A DNA stretch of 64,000 bases, from the NCBI RefSeq assembly GCF_025979885.1, contig NZ_CP110139.1, positions 2,356,001 through 2,420,000 on the forward strand. The letters are read 5' to 3'. The notes below the pieces were generated by a model. The model was given only the letters and a program-made list of their open reading frames with translations, ran no database searches and was not told the DNA's origin. Within the stretch, counting starts at the first letter, position 1; the number at the start of each line of letters is the position of its first letter. Positions 1-7,662 of this stretch are shown piece after piece. Position numbers and translations under genes: made by a program. The stretch comes from Hymenobacter sp. YIM 151500-1. Its GTDB lineage: Bacteria; Bacteroidota; Bacteroidia; Cytophagales; Hymenobacteraceae.

Positions 1-105
1 CGCCTAAGCATGATAATGACCAATTCCCACTCGATTCAGGACGTGCTATTCTTCCCGCAGATGAAGCCGGAATACACCAAGTCGGAAAACGCGCCTAAAC
101 ACTAA
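1..105 (+). CDS. lysS: Lysyl-tRNA synthetase, C-terminal fragment
   Basis: The window opens inside an open frame that ends at the TAA at 103-105. The last 34 residues include the stretch SIQDVLFFPQMKPE, which matches the C-terminal motif 3 region of class II lysyl-tRNA synthetases (usually S-I-R-D-V-I-x-F-P-x-M-K/R-P). The enzyme charges tRNA-Lys in the cytoplasm. Only the tail is present, so nothing can be said about the catalytic core. A long perfect hairpin follows six bases after the stop. Confidence 0.85.
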   Translation, partial: RLSMIMTNSHSIQDVLFFPQMKPEYTKSENAPKH

Positions 106-110
106 TCAAC

Positions 111-187
111 CACAGATGAAACGGATTTTTACTGATTACACAGATGCAATTAATCTGTGTAATCAGTAAAAATCCGTTTCATCTGTG
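111..187. repeat. Perfect 35-bp inverted repeat after lysS
   Basis: Bases 111-145 are exactly complementary to 153-187, leaving a 7-base loop. The arms read CACAGATGAAACGG... and contain no coding frame. The hairpin could act in transcript ending or stability after lysS. It has no T-run directly after it, so it is not a classical intrinsic terminator. Confidence 0.9.
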
Positions 188-198
188 ATTATAAATCA

Positions 199-232
199 GA
201 AAGCCTCCCGCTGTGTGTAGCGGGAGGCTTTC
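199..232. terminator. Intrinsic terminator-like hairpin A
   Basis: A 14-bp perfect stem (199-212 with 219-232, starting GAAAGCCTCCCGC) has a 6-base loop and is followed on the plus strand by TTTTGT. It probably ends the lysS transcript. It is also the leading edge of the first of two diverged tandem blocks. Confidence 0.75.
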
Positions 233-478
233 TTTTGTAACAGACTAAGCGGTTGTTGAAGTGCCTTTGCCTGAAGAAGCTTGCGATGGGCGAATCTGAT
301 TTTGCTACCAGGTTATCTTAACCTTCCCCCGGTAGAAGCTCTTACTGCCGGCAATTTTGCAACAGGTGCATATCCAACTTCCTGTAAGTCGGTTATGATA
401 GCTTTAACGGGTCAGTAATTTGGAAGGTTACAGTAAGAATTATTTTTTTGGTTACGCACACGCTACTCGTAAAAAGTA

Positions 479-514
479 GAAAGCCTCCCGCAGCACGTGG
501 CGCGGGAGGCTTTC
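479..514. terminator. Intrinsic terminator-like hairpin B
   Basis: A 13-bp stem (479-491 with 502-514) shares the stem sequence of the hairpin at 199-232 but has a different loop. It is followed by CTTTTGTA on the plus strand and by CTACTTTTTACG on the minus strand, so it could work in both directions. Confidence 0.7.
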
Positions 515-729
515 CTTTTGTACAAACGGCTTACCCTTCCAATTGGGACTACTGAAAGAAGCTTGCGATGGACAGCGTATGATTTTACTGACGGGTTGTT
601 TTACCAGATCCTATCAGAAGCTCTACGGTCGGCAATTTTACTTTCGCAGTTTCTCCAATCTTCTTTCAAGCCGGATGTATGTTCTTTAACGCCATTGTTT
701 CGGCAAGGTTACGGCCGCAGTAATTTTTT

Positions 730-1113
730 TTAAGAACGGTAGCCGGGGTAATGCCGGGAGTCGCCGCCCGAGCCGTCGTAGTCGGAGTCGGAATCGTCGG
801 GCAGGCTCTCTTCGGCGGGAGTGCTGCCGCCGGCCCGCGCTGTAGAGAGGGACTGAAGCAGCTCATCGGCGGCGGCTTTATCGGTAATGGAGCGGTGCTG
901 GGGGGCCGCGGTGGGACCGGGGGCTTCGGTGGCGCCAGAATCGGGGGTGCTGCTGAGCAGCTTGGCCAAACTGTCGCCGAGGCGGGTAGCCGACTTCTTT
1001 AAGCTGGCTCGGGTGTCTTCGCCGGTTTCGGGGGCTAGCAGCAGGCCAGCTACTGCGCCGGCCGTGGCTCCTACCAGCAGCGAGAGAATCACTTTGCCTT
1101 TCGTGTCTTCCAT
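730..1113 (-). CDS. YtxH domain protein
   Basis: This 127-residue protein starts MEDTKGKVILS. I chose the ATG at 1111-1113 over an upstream GTG because the family normally starts a few residues before the hydrophobic stretch. Residues 5-25 form a glycine/alanine-rich membrane-type helix (VGATAGAVAGLLLAPETG), the hallmark of YtxH/GvpP-like proteins. The rest is a low-complexity, acidic, Ser/Gly/Asp-rich tail. YtxH proteins are associated with general stress in Gram-positive bacteria, but their biochemical role is not known. The next gene upstream on the same strand is another YtxH protein, separated by a terminator, so the two are probably transcribed separately. Confidence 0.75.
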   Translation of the reverse strand: MEDTKGKVILSLLVGATAGAVAGLLLAPETGEDTRASLKKSATRLGDSLAKLLSSTPDSGATEAPGPTAAPQHRSITDKAAADELLQSLSTARAGGSTPAEESLPDDSDSDYDGSGGDSRHYPGYRS

Positions 1114-1195
1114 AAACCTACGTGCGTTGAGAACCACCCCTGCCCACCGTGAGCCGGGACTCAGGTAACGAGCTACTCCCTGGAATTGTTAGCCA

Positions 1196-1231
1196 AAAAG
1201 CCCCCGCTTCTGGTCAGAAGCGGGGGCTTTT
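1196..1231 (-). terminator. Intrinsic terminator after the YtxH-CsbD gene
   Basis: A 17-bp perfect stem (1196-1212 with 1215-1231, core AGCCCCCGCTTCTG) is followed on the minus strand by TTTTTGGC. It lies 27 bases after the stop of the gene ending at 1258 and separates it from the second YtxH gene. Confidence 0.85.
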
Positions 1232-1257
1232 GCTGAATGCTGACGGTAAGCTTAGGC

Positions 1258-1692
1258 CTACAGGTCGTTTAGCATCTTCGTGATTTCGTTTTTCGATTTG
1301 CCGAGCTTGTTTTGCAGACGGCCTACCAGCTCATCACCTTTGCCTTCGGCATAATCGAGGTCTTCATCGGTAAGCTGAGCGAATTGCTGCTTCAGCTTGC
1401 CTTTGTTGGCATTCCAGTCGCCTTTCATCTTCAGGCTGCTGCCAACGCCGGTTACTCCCATGTCTTCGAGCTTCTCGATATAGCCTTTGAACTTGGCATC
1501 CAGGTCTTCGCCGTATTTCGAGAGCTGCTCACCCAGCTGGCCGCTGTACTTGGTAGCCAGGCCTTTCCAGTTTTCGCGGGTTGCCGAGCCTTTATCGGGA
1601 GCCAGCAGCATACCGGCAATGATACCGGCGCCAGCACCGGCCAGCGCAGCGAGGAGGATTTTACCTGAGTTGTCTTCTTCGTGGTACGACAT
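1258..1692 (-). CDS. YtxH-CsbD two-domain stress protein
   Basis: This 144-residue protein starts at MSYHEEDNSG; the frame is open further upstream, but that part looks untranslated. Residues 10-30 are a Gly/Ala-rich hydrophobic YtxH segment (AGAGAGIIAGMLLAPDKG), followed by an amphipathic helical stretch. Residues 87-140 match the CsbD-like domain: KGDWN...GKLKQQFAQLTDEDL...GKGDELVGRLQ. CsbD proteins are small, abundant general-stress proteins. Joining a membrane-type YtxH segment to CsbD would anchor the CsbD part at the membrane. The molecular function is unknown. It has its own terminator at 1196-1231. Confidence 0.8.
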   Translation of the reverse strand: MSYHEEDNSGKILLAALAGAGAGIIAGMLLAPDKGSATRENWKGLATKYSGQLGEQLSKYGEDLDAKFKGYIEKLEDMGVTGVGSSLKMKGDWNANKGKLKQQFAQLTDEDLDYAEGKGDELVGRLQNKLGKSKNEITKMLNDL

Positions 1693-1933
1693 GATCAGTA
1701 AGGGAGAGAGAAGTGAATGATTACGTTGGGTACTTGCGGGGCCCACCGTCAGGGAAGGTGAGCCGGCAATCTGGAGAACTATACGAAGCTCGGCGGCGGG
1801 GGTTTTAAGGCAAGGTAAAAATCGGCGCCGAAAAATCAGACCGTCAGACCATCAAACCGCCGGAGGCTACCGTACTTAGCGGCACTACGCGCGTTGTGGT
1901 ATACTCATGTTTCACGAAAGCCCTCTTGCCTGT

Positions 1934-2185
1934 ATGCAACAGCTTCTTTCGGCCAGTCTGCTGCTGGCGGTTTTGGCACTGGGCGGCTGCCAGCAGCCTG
2001 CCCCACCCACGGCCCAGCAACCAGCGCCGCCTTGCATTGATGAAAGTAAAATCCGTGGAGCTGCGGCGTGCACTATGCAGTACGACCCGGTGTGTGGCTG
2101 CAACACCAAAACCTACAGCAACGCCTGCGTAGCTACCAACGCCGGCGTGACAAGCTACACCAAAGGCGCCTGCCCCAGCCACTAA
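1934..2185 (+). CDS. Kazal-type serine protease inhibitor lipoprotein
   Basis: The start at 1934 gives a classic lipoprotein signal: MQQLLSASLLLAVLALGGC, with lipobox LGGC and Cys19 as the lipidated residue. An upstream ATG at 1907 would add nine residues before it. A Pro/Gln-rich linker leads to a Kazal-like fold with the spacing YDPVCGC-x4-TYSNAC-x14-GAC, the typical arrangement of Kazal domains, which inhibit serine proteases by a substrate-like loop. The mature protein should sit in the envelope. A paralogue with the same layout lies at 9206-9448. Protease targets cannot be told from sequence. Confidence 0.85.
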   Translation: MQQLLSASLLLAVLALGGCQQPAPPTAQQPAPPCIDESKIRGAAACTMQYDPVCGCNTKTYSNACVATNAGVTSYTKGACPSH

Positions 2186-2218
2186 GCTTTCCGGTTATTC
2201 TCTCTTCTATTAGTTCTG

Positions 2219-2587
2219 ATGTCAGAAAAACGCTACTTCCGCCAGCAAAAGCCATTCGTGGTACCCACTACCGACGGCAAGCTCATAGAGGAGCACATTG
2301 GGCTAGCCAGCACCCGCACCAGCCAGTACAGCGTGGCCCACATGGTCGCGCCGCCCCATTGGAGCGAGCCGCACCAGCGCCCGGAGTTTGACGAAGTCAC
2401 CATTGTGGTGCGGGGCCGCAAGCGGTTTGAGGTAGATGGCGACGTTATCGAGCTGGCAGCTGGCGAGTCGCTGCTGATTAAGGCCGGGGCCCGGGTACGC
2501 TATTCCAATCCTTTTGACGAGGAGTGCGAGTATTGGTCGGTGTGTGTGCCGGCGTTTTCGCTGGACACGGTGCATCGGGAGGAGTGA
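2219..2587 (+). CDS. Cupin domain protein
   Basis: This 122-residue protein is a single cupin_2-type barrel. Motif 1 looks degenerate (P-H-W-S-E-P-H-Q-R-P-E-F-D-E-V-x-x-V-V-R-G), with His and Glu residues that could bind a metal. The following strand run (FEVDGDVIELAAGESLLIKAG) is typical of cupins. There is no signal peptide, so it is cytoplasmic. It starts 33 bases after the Kazal gene on the same strand. Cupins of this size include sugar isomerases, dioxygenases and binding proteins; the substrate is not identifiable. Confidence 0.75.
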   Translation: MSEKRYFRQQKPFVVPTTDGKLIEEHIGLASTRTSQYSVAHMVAPPHWSEPHQRPEFDEVTIVVRGRKRFEVDGDVIELAAGESLLIKAGARVRYSNPFDEECEYWSVCVPAFSLDTVHREE

Positions 2588-2675
2588 TGCTAGACCGGAG
2601 ACGGTGAGACTACGTGCTGAATGACTGGTAAAGCGCTGCTTCGCTCGCCTCCCCCGAAAATGCGTAGCTTGAGCT

Positions 2676-3536
2676 ATGGACCAGCGCATTATTAACCTGT
2701 TCGACGAATACACGCACGCCCCGCTTTCGCGGCAGGAGTTTCTGGAGCGACTGGTGAAGCTGGCGGGCGGCACGGCCCTGGCGGCTGCGGCGCTGGCGGC
2801 GCTGGAGCCTGGCTACGCCCAGGCGGCTACCGTGGCGGAGGACGACAAAAACCTCGTGAGCGAGGACGTCACCTGGCCCGGCGAGGCCGGCGTGACCATG
2901 CGCGGCTACCTTGTGCGGTCCAAAGGCCGGAAGAAGCGCGGCGCCGTGGTAGTCATTCACGAAAACCGGGGCCTGACGCCCCACATCAAAGACGTAACGC
3001 GGCGCGTGGCCCAAGCCGGCTACCTGGCATTGGGGGTTGATGCGTTGTCGGGGTTTGGCGGCACGCCGGCCAACGAGGACGAGGGCCGCACGCTGATTGG
3101 CAAACTAGATGCCGAACAAAACCTTAATAACTACCTTCGGGCCCTGGCCTACCTGCGCGCCCGCCCCGATTCCAACGGCCGCACCGGCTGCGTGGGCTTC
3201 TGCTGGGGCGGGGCCCTGGCCAACCGCCTCGCCACCCACGACCCGCAGCTGAACGCCGCCGTGGCCTACTACGGCCGCCAGCCCGACGCTGCCGAAGCCC
3301 CTGCCATCAAGGCACGCCTCTTGTTGCACTACGCCGGCCAGGACGAGCGAGTAAATGCCGGCATAGCCGCCTGGGAGGCAGCCTTGAAGGCGGCCGGTGT
3401 GCGCTTTGAGCAGTACCTATACAAAGGTGCTCAGCATGCTTTCAACAACGACTCCTCCCCCGCCCGCTACAACGCCGAAGCTGCCAAACTAGCCTGGGAC
3501 CGTACGCTGAAGCTGTTCCGGGAGGCGCTGGGGTAG
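2676..3536 (+). CDS. Dienelactone hydrolase family protein, exported
   Basis: This 286-residue alpha/beta hydrolase has the dienelactone hydrolase signature: nucleophile Cys176 in G-F-C-W-G-G, Asp223 in GQDE and His254 in GAQHAFNND, with Glu96 in the HENRG loop, which in this family orients the active-site thiol. Residues 18-50 (SRQEFLERLVKLAGG..., then alanine-rich, ending AQA) resemble a Tat-like signal with Arg-Gln in place of Arg-Arg, so export is likely but not certain. The family opens lactone rings or cleaves other esters; the substrate here is unknown. TAGCTTG, 7 bases before the ATG, resembles a -7 promoter element with a very short leader. Confidence 0.85.
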   Translation: MDQRIINLFDEYTHAPLSRQEFLERLVKLAGGTALAAAALAALEPGYAQAATVAEDDKNLVSEDVTWPGEAGVTMRGYLVRSKGRKKRGAVVVIHENRGLTPHIKDVTRRVAQAGYLALGVDALSGFGGTPANEDEGRTLIGKLDAEQNLNNYLRALAYLRARPDSNGRTGCVGFCWGGALANRLATHDPQLNAAVAYYGRQPDAAEAPAIKARLLLHYAGQDERVNAGIAAWEAALKAAGVRFEQYLYKGAQHAFNNDSSPARYNAEAAKLAWDRTLKLFREALG

Positions 3537-3713
3537 AGGTGATAGGTGAGGGAGTGAATGGTAACAGGTGACAGGAGAACGGTCATGCTGAGCTTGCCGA
3601 AGCATCTCTACTGGGGGTAACCTCAATCGTGCGGACGAAGCGGCAGAGATGCTTCGACAAGCTCAGCATGACGGTCCTCCTGTCACCTGTTACCCCCTCA
3701 CCTATCACCTCTC
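3535..3713. repeat. Long inverted repeat built from two REP-like hairpins
   Basis: Bases 3535-3608 pair with 3645-3713, with a 7-base insertion in the left arm and a few mismatches. Each arm carries one copy of the GTCAT-type REP-like hairpin: 3582-3610 on the plus strand and 3645-3672 on the minus strand, with stem ATGCT/AGCAT and loops GAGC-TTGC-CGA and GAGC-TTGT-CGA. The outer part of each arm is a different word (AGGTGATAGGTGAGGG). It fills the gap between two convergent genes and may work as a two-way terminator. Confidence 0.9.
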
Positions 3714-3729
3714 ACCTCATCACTTCCCA

Positions 3730-5307
3730 TTACATCCGCTGCTCGGGTTTGGCGGCGGGCAGGGGCTTGCGGGGTAGTTTTTGGTCGCGCATGGCGGCCT
3801 GGTACACGAAAGAGGCCACGATGACGGACGCCTGCTTGAGGTCGTCGGCGGGCAGCCGCTCGTAGGTGTCCATGTTGGTGTGGTGGGTGCGGGTACCGTA
3901 GTCGAGTGGGTCCTGGATGAATTGAAAGCCGGGCAAGCCTACGGCGTCAAACGACAGGTGGTCGGTGCCGCCGGTGTTGCGCAGCGTGACGGTGGTGGCG
4001 CCCAGGTCGGCAAACGGCTTCAGCCAGTCCTGGAAGATGGGTACCACGGCCTCGTTGCCCTGGGCGTAGATGCCCCGGATTTTGCCGGCGCCGTTGTCGA
4101 GGTTGAAGTAGGCGGCCAGCTTTTCGTGTTCCGGCAGCAGCTTCATGGTGGCAGGGTCGGCGAAATGGTTTTTGACGTAGCCGCGGGAGCCGTGCAGACC
4201 CTGCTCCTCGGCGCCCCACAAGGCAATGCGGATGGTGCGGCGGGGCTGCACGCCGGCCGCCTTCAGAATGCGCACGGCCTCCATCATCACGGCGCAGCCG
4301 GCGGCATTGTCGGTGGCGCCGGTGGCGGCGTGCCAGGAGTCGAGGTGGCCGCCCAGCATTACTACTTCGCTTTTCAACTTCCGGTCGGTGCCCGGAATTT
4401 CGGCCACCACATTGTAACCCTGTAAGTCCTGGGTTTGGAAGCGGGTCCGGGTTTCCAGCTCCACCTCTACCGGAATGCCCGCTTCGGCCAGCCGAATCAG
4501 GCGCAATTGGTCTTCGGGAGCCATTTCCAGCTCGGGCAGCACGGGCTTGGCGTCGGCGGCGTAAGAGGCGCCGTTGGAAGTAAAGAACGTGCCGTCGGAG
4601 CCGCCGCGGGAGCTAAGCACCGCTGCCGCGCCTTCGGTCAGCAGCATGTCGCTGAGCTTGGTGCGCAGGGCGGCGCGGGCGCGCAACGCGGCAACGCGCT
4701 CCGCATCGGCGGCGGCCGGGGAGGTAGCGGGAGTACCGGGGGCGTAGTCGGCCAGCTTCTTCAGCTCCTCGTCGGTGTAGCGCCGGGCGTCGGCCTCGAA
4801 GGTGAGCTTGGGCGGGTTGACGACCTCCAGCACCACAATTTTGTCGCGCAGCTGGCCTTTGTATTTGTCTAGGTCCGCTTCCGCAGCGGCTTTCACCACG
4901 GCCACCTGCTTTTTCACGACTCCGCTGGTGCTGGGCGTCCAGGCTTTGGGGGCGCCGACGAGGGTGTGGTAGTAAGGCGCCGTCATAGCCACGTACGACT
5001 TCTCGATGTCCCAGCCGCGGCCGAAGGTGCCCCACGGCTCGATGGCGGCGTTGGCGAGGCCCCAACTGGTGAGCTGCTTTTGCGTCCATTGGTTGGCGCG
5101 GGCCAGGCCGTCGGAGCCGGCCAGGCGGGGGCCGCACACGTCGGTCAGGTAAAAGGCTGTTTCCATCACCTTGGAACGGTTCAGGCCTTCGTCTTTGATT
5201 TTAGCCAGCATGGCCGGGTCGGCCTTGGTGCCGGTCGTCTGCTGGGCCGCGGTGGGCGCGGCCAGGGCCAGGCCGCCGGCCAGCGTGAGGAGTCGGAGAG
5301 TATGCAT
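3730..5307 (-). CDS. M28 family zinc peptidase with PA-type insert, secreted
   Basis: This 525-residue protein starts MHTLRLLTLAGGLALAAPTAAQQ, a clear signal peptide; the open frame continues upstream without a better start. The C-terminal M28 domain shows the metal ligands in order: His321 in G-G-H-L-D-S-W, Asp333 in GATDNAAG, Glu367-Glu368 in WGAEEQGLHGS, Asp404 in NLDNG, and His475/476 in THHTNMD. Residues of about 140-290 form the inserted PA-like region common in this group. It should act as an exported aminopeptidase or carboxypeptidase of the periplasm or outer surface. The substrate is not predictable. Confidence 0.9.
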   Translation of the reverse strand: MHTLRLLTLAGGLALAAPTAAQQTTGTKADPAMLAKIKDEGLNRSKVMETAFYLTDVCGPRLAGSDGLARANQWTQKQLTSWGLANAAIEPWGTFGRGWDIEKSYVAMTAPYYHTLVGAPKAWTPSTSGVVKKQVAVVKAAAEADLDKYKGQLRDKIVVLEVVNPPKLTFEADARRYTDEELKKLADYAPGTPATSPAAADAERVAALRARAALRTKLSDMLLTEGAAAVLSSRGGSDGTFFTSNGASYAADAKPVLPELEMAPEDQLRLIRLAEAGIPVEVELETRTRFQTQDLQGYNVVAEIPGTDRKLKSEVVMLGGHLDSWHAATGATDNAAGCAVMMEAVRILKAAGVQPRRTIRIALWGAEEQGLHGSRGYVKNHFADPATMKLLPEHEKLAAYFNLDNGAGKIRGIYAQGNEAVVPIFQDWLKPFADLGATTVTLRNTGGTDHLSFDAVGLPGFQFIQDPLDYGTRTHHTNMDTYERLPADDLKQASVIVASFVYQAAMRDQKLPRKPLPAAKPEQRM

Positions 5308-5404
5308 ACGGAGCGGAAAAGAGCGTGAAAAATGGAAGTGCAAATCAAGAGAAACCTCTGGCAACCAAAGAAACGAAAGCAGCGGCAGCGTTGCGCAAAG
5401 TCTG

Positions 5405-5411
5405 TACCTTG
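5405..5411 (+). promoter_or_regulatory. Possible -7 promoter element (TACCTTG)
   Basis: TACCTTG differs from the TAnnTTTG consensus by lacking one T. It lies 77 bases upstream of the hydrolase at 5489, in the divergent gap with the M28 peptidase. A TTG occurs upstream at a shorter than usual distance. It is a weak prediction. Confidence 0.35.
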
Positions 5412-5488
5412 CCTAGCTTCACAACGCACCGGCGGCCACGCACGCTTCCCGCTTATTTATTTCGCGTATTCACCCTATCCTCTTCCTG

Positions 5489-6460
5489 ATGCCATTTCGC
5501 TCTATTCTACTTCTGCTTTTCTTGCTGGTAATTCCTCTGTTAGCCGGAGCACAGGCCAAAGACAGTAGCTACGCTGCTAAAATGAAGGCGCCCGGTGTGC
5601 GCATGATTACCGTGGATGGGCGCTACAAAGTATGGACCCAAAAGGTGGGGCAGGGCAAGATCAAGCTACTGCTCTTACACGGCGGCCCAGCCAACAGCCA
5701 CGAGTATTTCGAGAACTTTCCGGCGTATCTGACCAAGGAAGGCGTGGAAATATATTTCTACGACCAGCTGGGCTCCTACCATTCAGACCAGCCCAAAGAC
5801 ACTACCATTTGGAACATCAGCCGCTTCGTGGACGAAGTAGAGCAGGTGCGCCAGGGCTTGGGCCTGGAGCAGTTTTACCTGCTAGGCCACTCCTGGGGTG
5901 GACTACTAGCCTTGGAGTACGCCGCCAAGTATCCAGCCCAGCTGAAAGGCCTTATCATATCGAATATGGGCTATAGTGCCCCCATCTACAACAAGTACCG
6001 GTTTGGACTGTACGCCGACATCGTCCGCAGCCAGGCCGCTGCCGCCGGCCGCCGGGTGCCCGCCGCCGACAGCTTAGTGGGCCAGAGGCTGTATCCACTA
6101 ATCACTAAAGAGGTAAGGGACGAATTTTTTCGGCAGCACATGCTACGCCTGGATAAGGAGCCCGAGCCGTCCGTCCGCAATTTTGCCCATATCAACCAGA
6201 AAGACCGGATACCTATGTTCCGGTCGCTGGCAGTGTGGGATTTTACTGCGCGGCTGCCGCTCATTCAAGTTTCTACCCTGCTGCTGGGTGCTCAGCATGA
6301 CTTTGTACCTCCCTCGTCCTATTCATTTATGCAAAAGCAGATGCCGCGTAGCCAGGTATACATTTGCCCTGCTGGTTCTCACTTTGCCATGTGGGACGAT
6401 CCGCAGCACTATTTTCCGACGCTGCTGAAGTTTCTGAAAAAGACAAACCGCAGAAGCTAG
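5489..6460 (+). CDS. Proline iminopeptidase-like alpha/beta hydrolase (S33), secreted
   Basis: This 323-residue protein begins with a strong signal peptide (LLLLFLLVIPLLAGAQA). The hydrolase core has the oxyanion motif HGGP at 64-67, nucleophile Ser135 in G-H-S-W-G-G, the acid Asp271 in GAQHDFVPP and His298 in GSHFAMWDD. HGGP plus GHSWGG is characteristic of proline iminopeptidases, which release an N-terminal proline from peptides. Export suggests a role in peptide use outside the cytoplasm, alongside the M28 peptidase encoded divergently next to it. Related hydrolases act on other amides or esters. Confidence 0.85.
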   Translation: MPFRSILLLLFLLVIPLLAGAQAKDSSYAAKMKAPGVRMITVDGRYKVWTQKVGQGKIKLLLLHGGPANSHEYFENFPAYLTKEGVEIYFYDQLGSYHSDQPKDTTIWNISRFVDEVEQVRQGLGLEQFYLLGHSWGGLLALEYAAKYPAQLKGLIISNMGYSAPIYNKYRFGLYADIVRSQAAAAGRRVPAADSLVGQRLYPLITKEVRDEFFRQHMLRLDKEPEPSVRNFAHINQKDRIPMFRSLAVWDFTARLPLIQVSTLLLGAQHDFVPPSSYSFMQKQMPRSQVYICPAGSHFAMWDDPQHYFPTLLKFLKKTNRRS

Positions 6461-6530
6461 CCGCGGCAGCTGTCTAGCGTTTTCACCCGTACTCCGTTGA
6501 TAGCACGAGACTCCAGCCTCACGCCATCGT

Positions 6531-7163
6531 TTACTTTTCCCGCCGAAACAAAAACGATACGATGCGCGGCGTGCCAGCGCGGTGCTCGTCATCAAACCAC
6601 TCTTGCAGGCGCTGGCAGCTGAACCCATGGCGCCGGGCGCTTTCCGTGAAGTCGGAAATGTGGTGGACGTAGCATTCTAGCTCGAACACGCCGCCCTCAG
6701 CCGTGTCGAAACGGGCCTTGGAGCCCTGGTACTGCTTAAACGGGTGCAGTTCGCCGATGTAGAACAGTCCGCCGGGACGCAGGGCCATTTGGGCCAGGGC
6801 AAACACCACGTCGAGGCGCTGGATATGCTCCAGGATGAGGCTGCACGTGAGCAGATCGGCCGGGGCGGTTAGCCAGAACCAGGGCTGGGTAATGTCGGCT
6901 TGCTGAAAGCGCACATGCGGAGGCTGAGGTGCGGCCTGAGCCCGCGCCAGCATCTCGGAGGAGAAGTCGACGGCCGTGAGCCGATGAGCCCGTTGGGCCA
7001 GCCAAGCGGTGTTCTTGCCGGTGCCGCAGCCCAGCTCCACCACCTCCGCATACGAACCTGGGGGCAGCACGGCGCGCAGCACCTGTGCCTCCAGGTCGCG
7101 GGTAAGGTTGCGGACCATATCGTAGCTGCTGGCCCAGGTGTTGTAGGCTTGCTGAACGTTCAT
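6531..7163 (-). CDS. Class I SAM-dependent methyltransferase
   Basis: This 210-residue cytoplasmic protein has the Methyltransf_11/25 fold. Motif I is V-E-L-G-C-G-T-G-K-N-T, the acidic residue at the end of beta 2 is in LTAVDFSSEML, motif II is the region QQADITQPWF, and motif III is LRPGGLFYIGELHP. The N-terminus (AYNTWASSYD) is the usual start of the UbiE/BioC-like group. It could methylate a small molecule or a quinone-like substrate; sequence alone does not decide. It precedes the TerB-like gene with a 40-base gap on the same strand order. Confidence 0.8.
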   Translation of the reverse strand: MNVQQAYNTWASSYDMVRNLTRDLEAQVLRAVLPPGSYAEVVELGCGTGKNTAWLAQRAHRLTAVDFSSEMLARAQAAPQPPHVRFQQADITQPWFWLTAPADLLTCSLILEHIQRLDVVFALAQMALRPGGLFYIGELHPFKQYQGSKARFDTAEGGVFELECYVHHISDFTESARRHGFSCQRLQEWFDDEHRAGTPRIVSFLFRREK

Positions 7164-7203
7164 GGCAGAAGGTACGTGTTTTACCAGCAGCAGCCCGGTT
7201 CTG

Positions 7204-7620
7204 CTAACTCACCGTCGGCGGATTGCGGTTGGGTACGGGCGGGCCGCCGGCCAGCTGGCTTACCATGTCGTCGAGGATGGCTTTGCCGTAGCCGATGCGG
7301 TGGGCATACTCCAGGCACAGGCCGTACTCGCGGGGGTCAATCTGCCCGTCTTGCAGCATCATCTGCACCAGGGTTTGCAGCTCCAGGGTGCGCTGCAAGC
7401 CGTCGGCGGGCACGATAAAGCTCAGCACATCCAGGTTTTCGGCTATGGGCTGCACGTCCTCGGCGCTCAGGCCCAGCCGCTGCCCCAGCTCCAGCAGAAA
7501 CTGACTTTCGCTGGTATCAATGGCCCCATCGGCAGCGGCCACAAGTATCAGGTTCTGAAAGAAAGCCAGCTTCTTATGCTGGGTGTCAAGGAGTTGGTCG
7601 AGAGTGTGGGTGGTTTGCAT
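7204..7620 (-). CDS. TerB-like protein
   Basis: This 138-residue helical protein resembles the TerB/DjlA fold: LILVAAADGAIDTSESQFLLELGQRLGL in the first half and MMLQDGQIDPREYGLCLEYAHRIGYG in the second. Each half has an acidic D-G-x-I-D pattern, which in TerB domains can bind metal ions. There is no signal or membrane segment. TerB-domain proteins often work with membrane stress systems, but no other ter gene is nearby, so no tellurite role is claimed. Confidence 0.65.
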   Translation of the reverse strand: MQTTHTLDQLLDTQHKKLAFFQNLILVAAADGAIDTSESQFLLELGQRLGLSAEDVQPIAENLDVLSFIVPADGLQRTLELQTLVQMMLQDGQIDPREYGLCLEYAHRIGYGKAILDDMVSQLAGGPPVPNRNPPTVS

Positions 7621-7662
7621 GGTTGAGTCGGTGAAAGCAAAAACGCTTTAGCTAAACAGCTA

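Larger units (their letters stand above)
199..735. repeat. Diverged tandem duplication of a ~260-bp non-coding block
   Basis: Block 1 (about 199-465) and block 2 (about 479-735) have the same order of parts: a GAAAGCCTCCCGC hairpin, then GAAGCTTGCGATGG, then TGATTTT, then AGAAGCTCT/AGCTCTAC, then GGCAATTTT, then TTTAACG, then AAGGTTAC and CAGTAATTT or similar, and an A/T-rich run. The reading frame is not kept between the copies, so a protein is unlikely. Read on the minus strand, each block would be an RNA ending at its own hairpin. The pair could therefore be duplicated small RNA genes, or duplicated 3' regions of the YtxH gene that begins beside it. No known RNA family was recognised. Confidence 0.7.

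Noticed and set aside
497-733. 78-residue frame in the duplicated block
   Set aside because: The matching frame in the other copy is broken by stops, so the frame is not conserved.
7204-7620. Tellurite resistance operon
   Set aside because: Only a TerB-like domain is present; no other ter gene is nearby.
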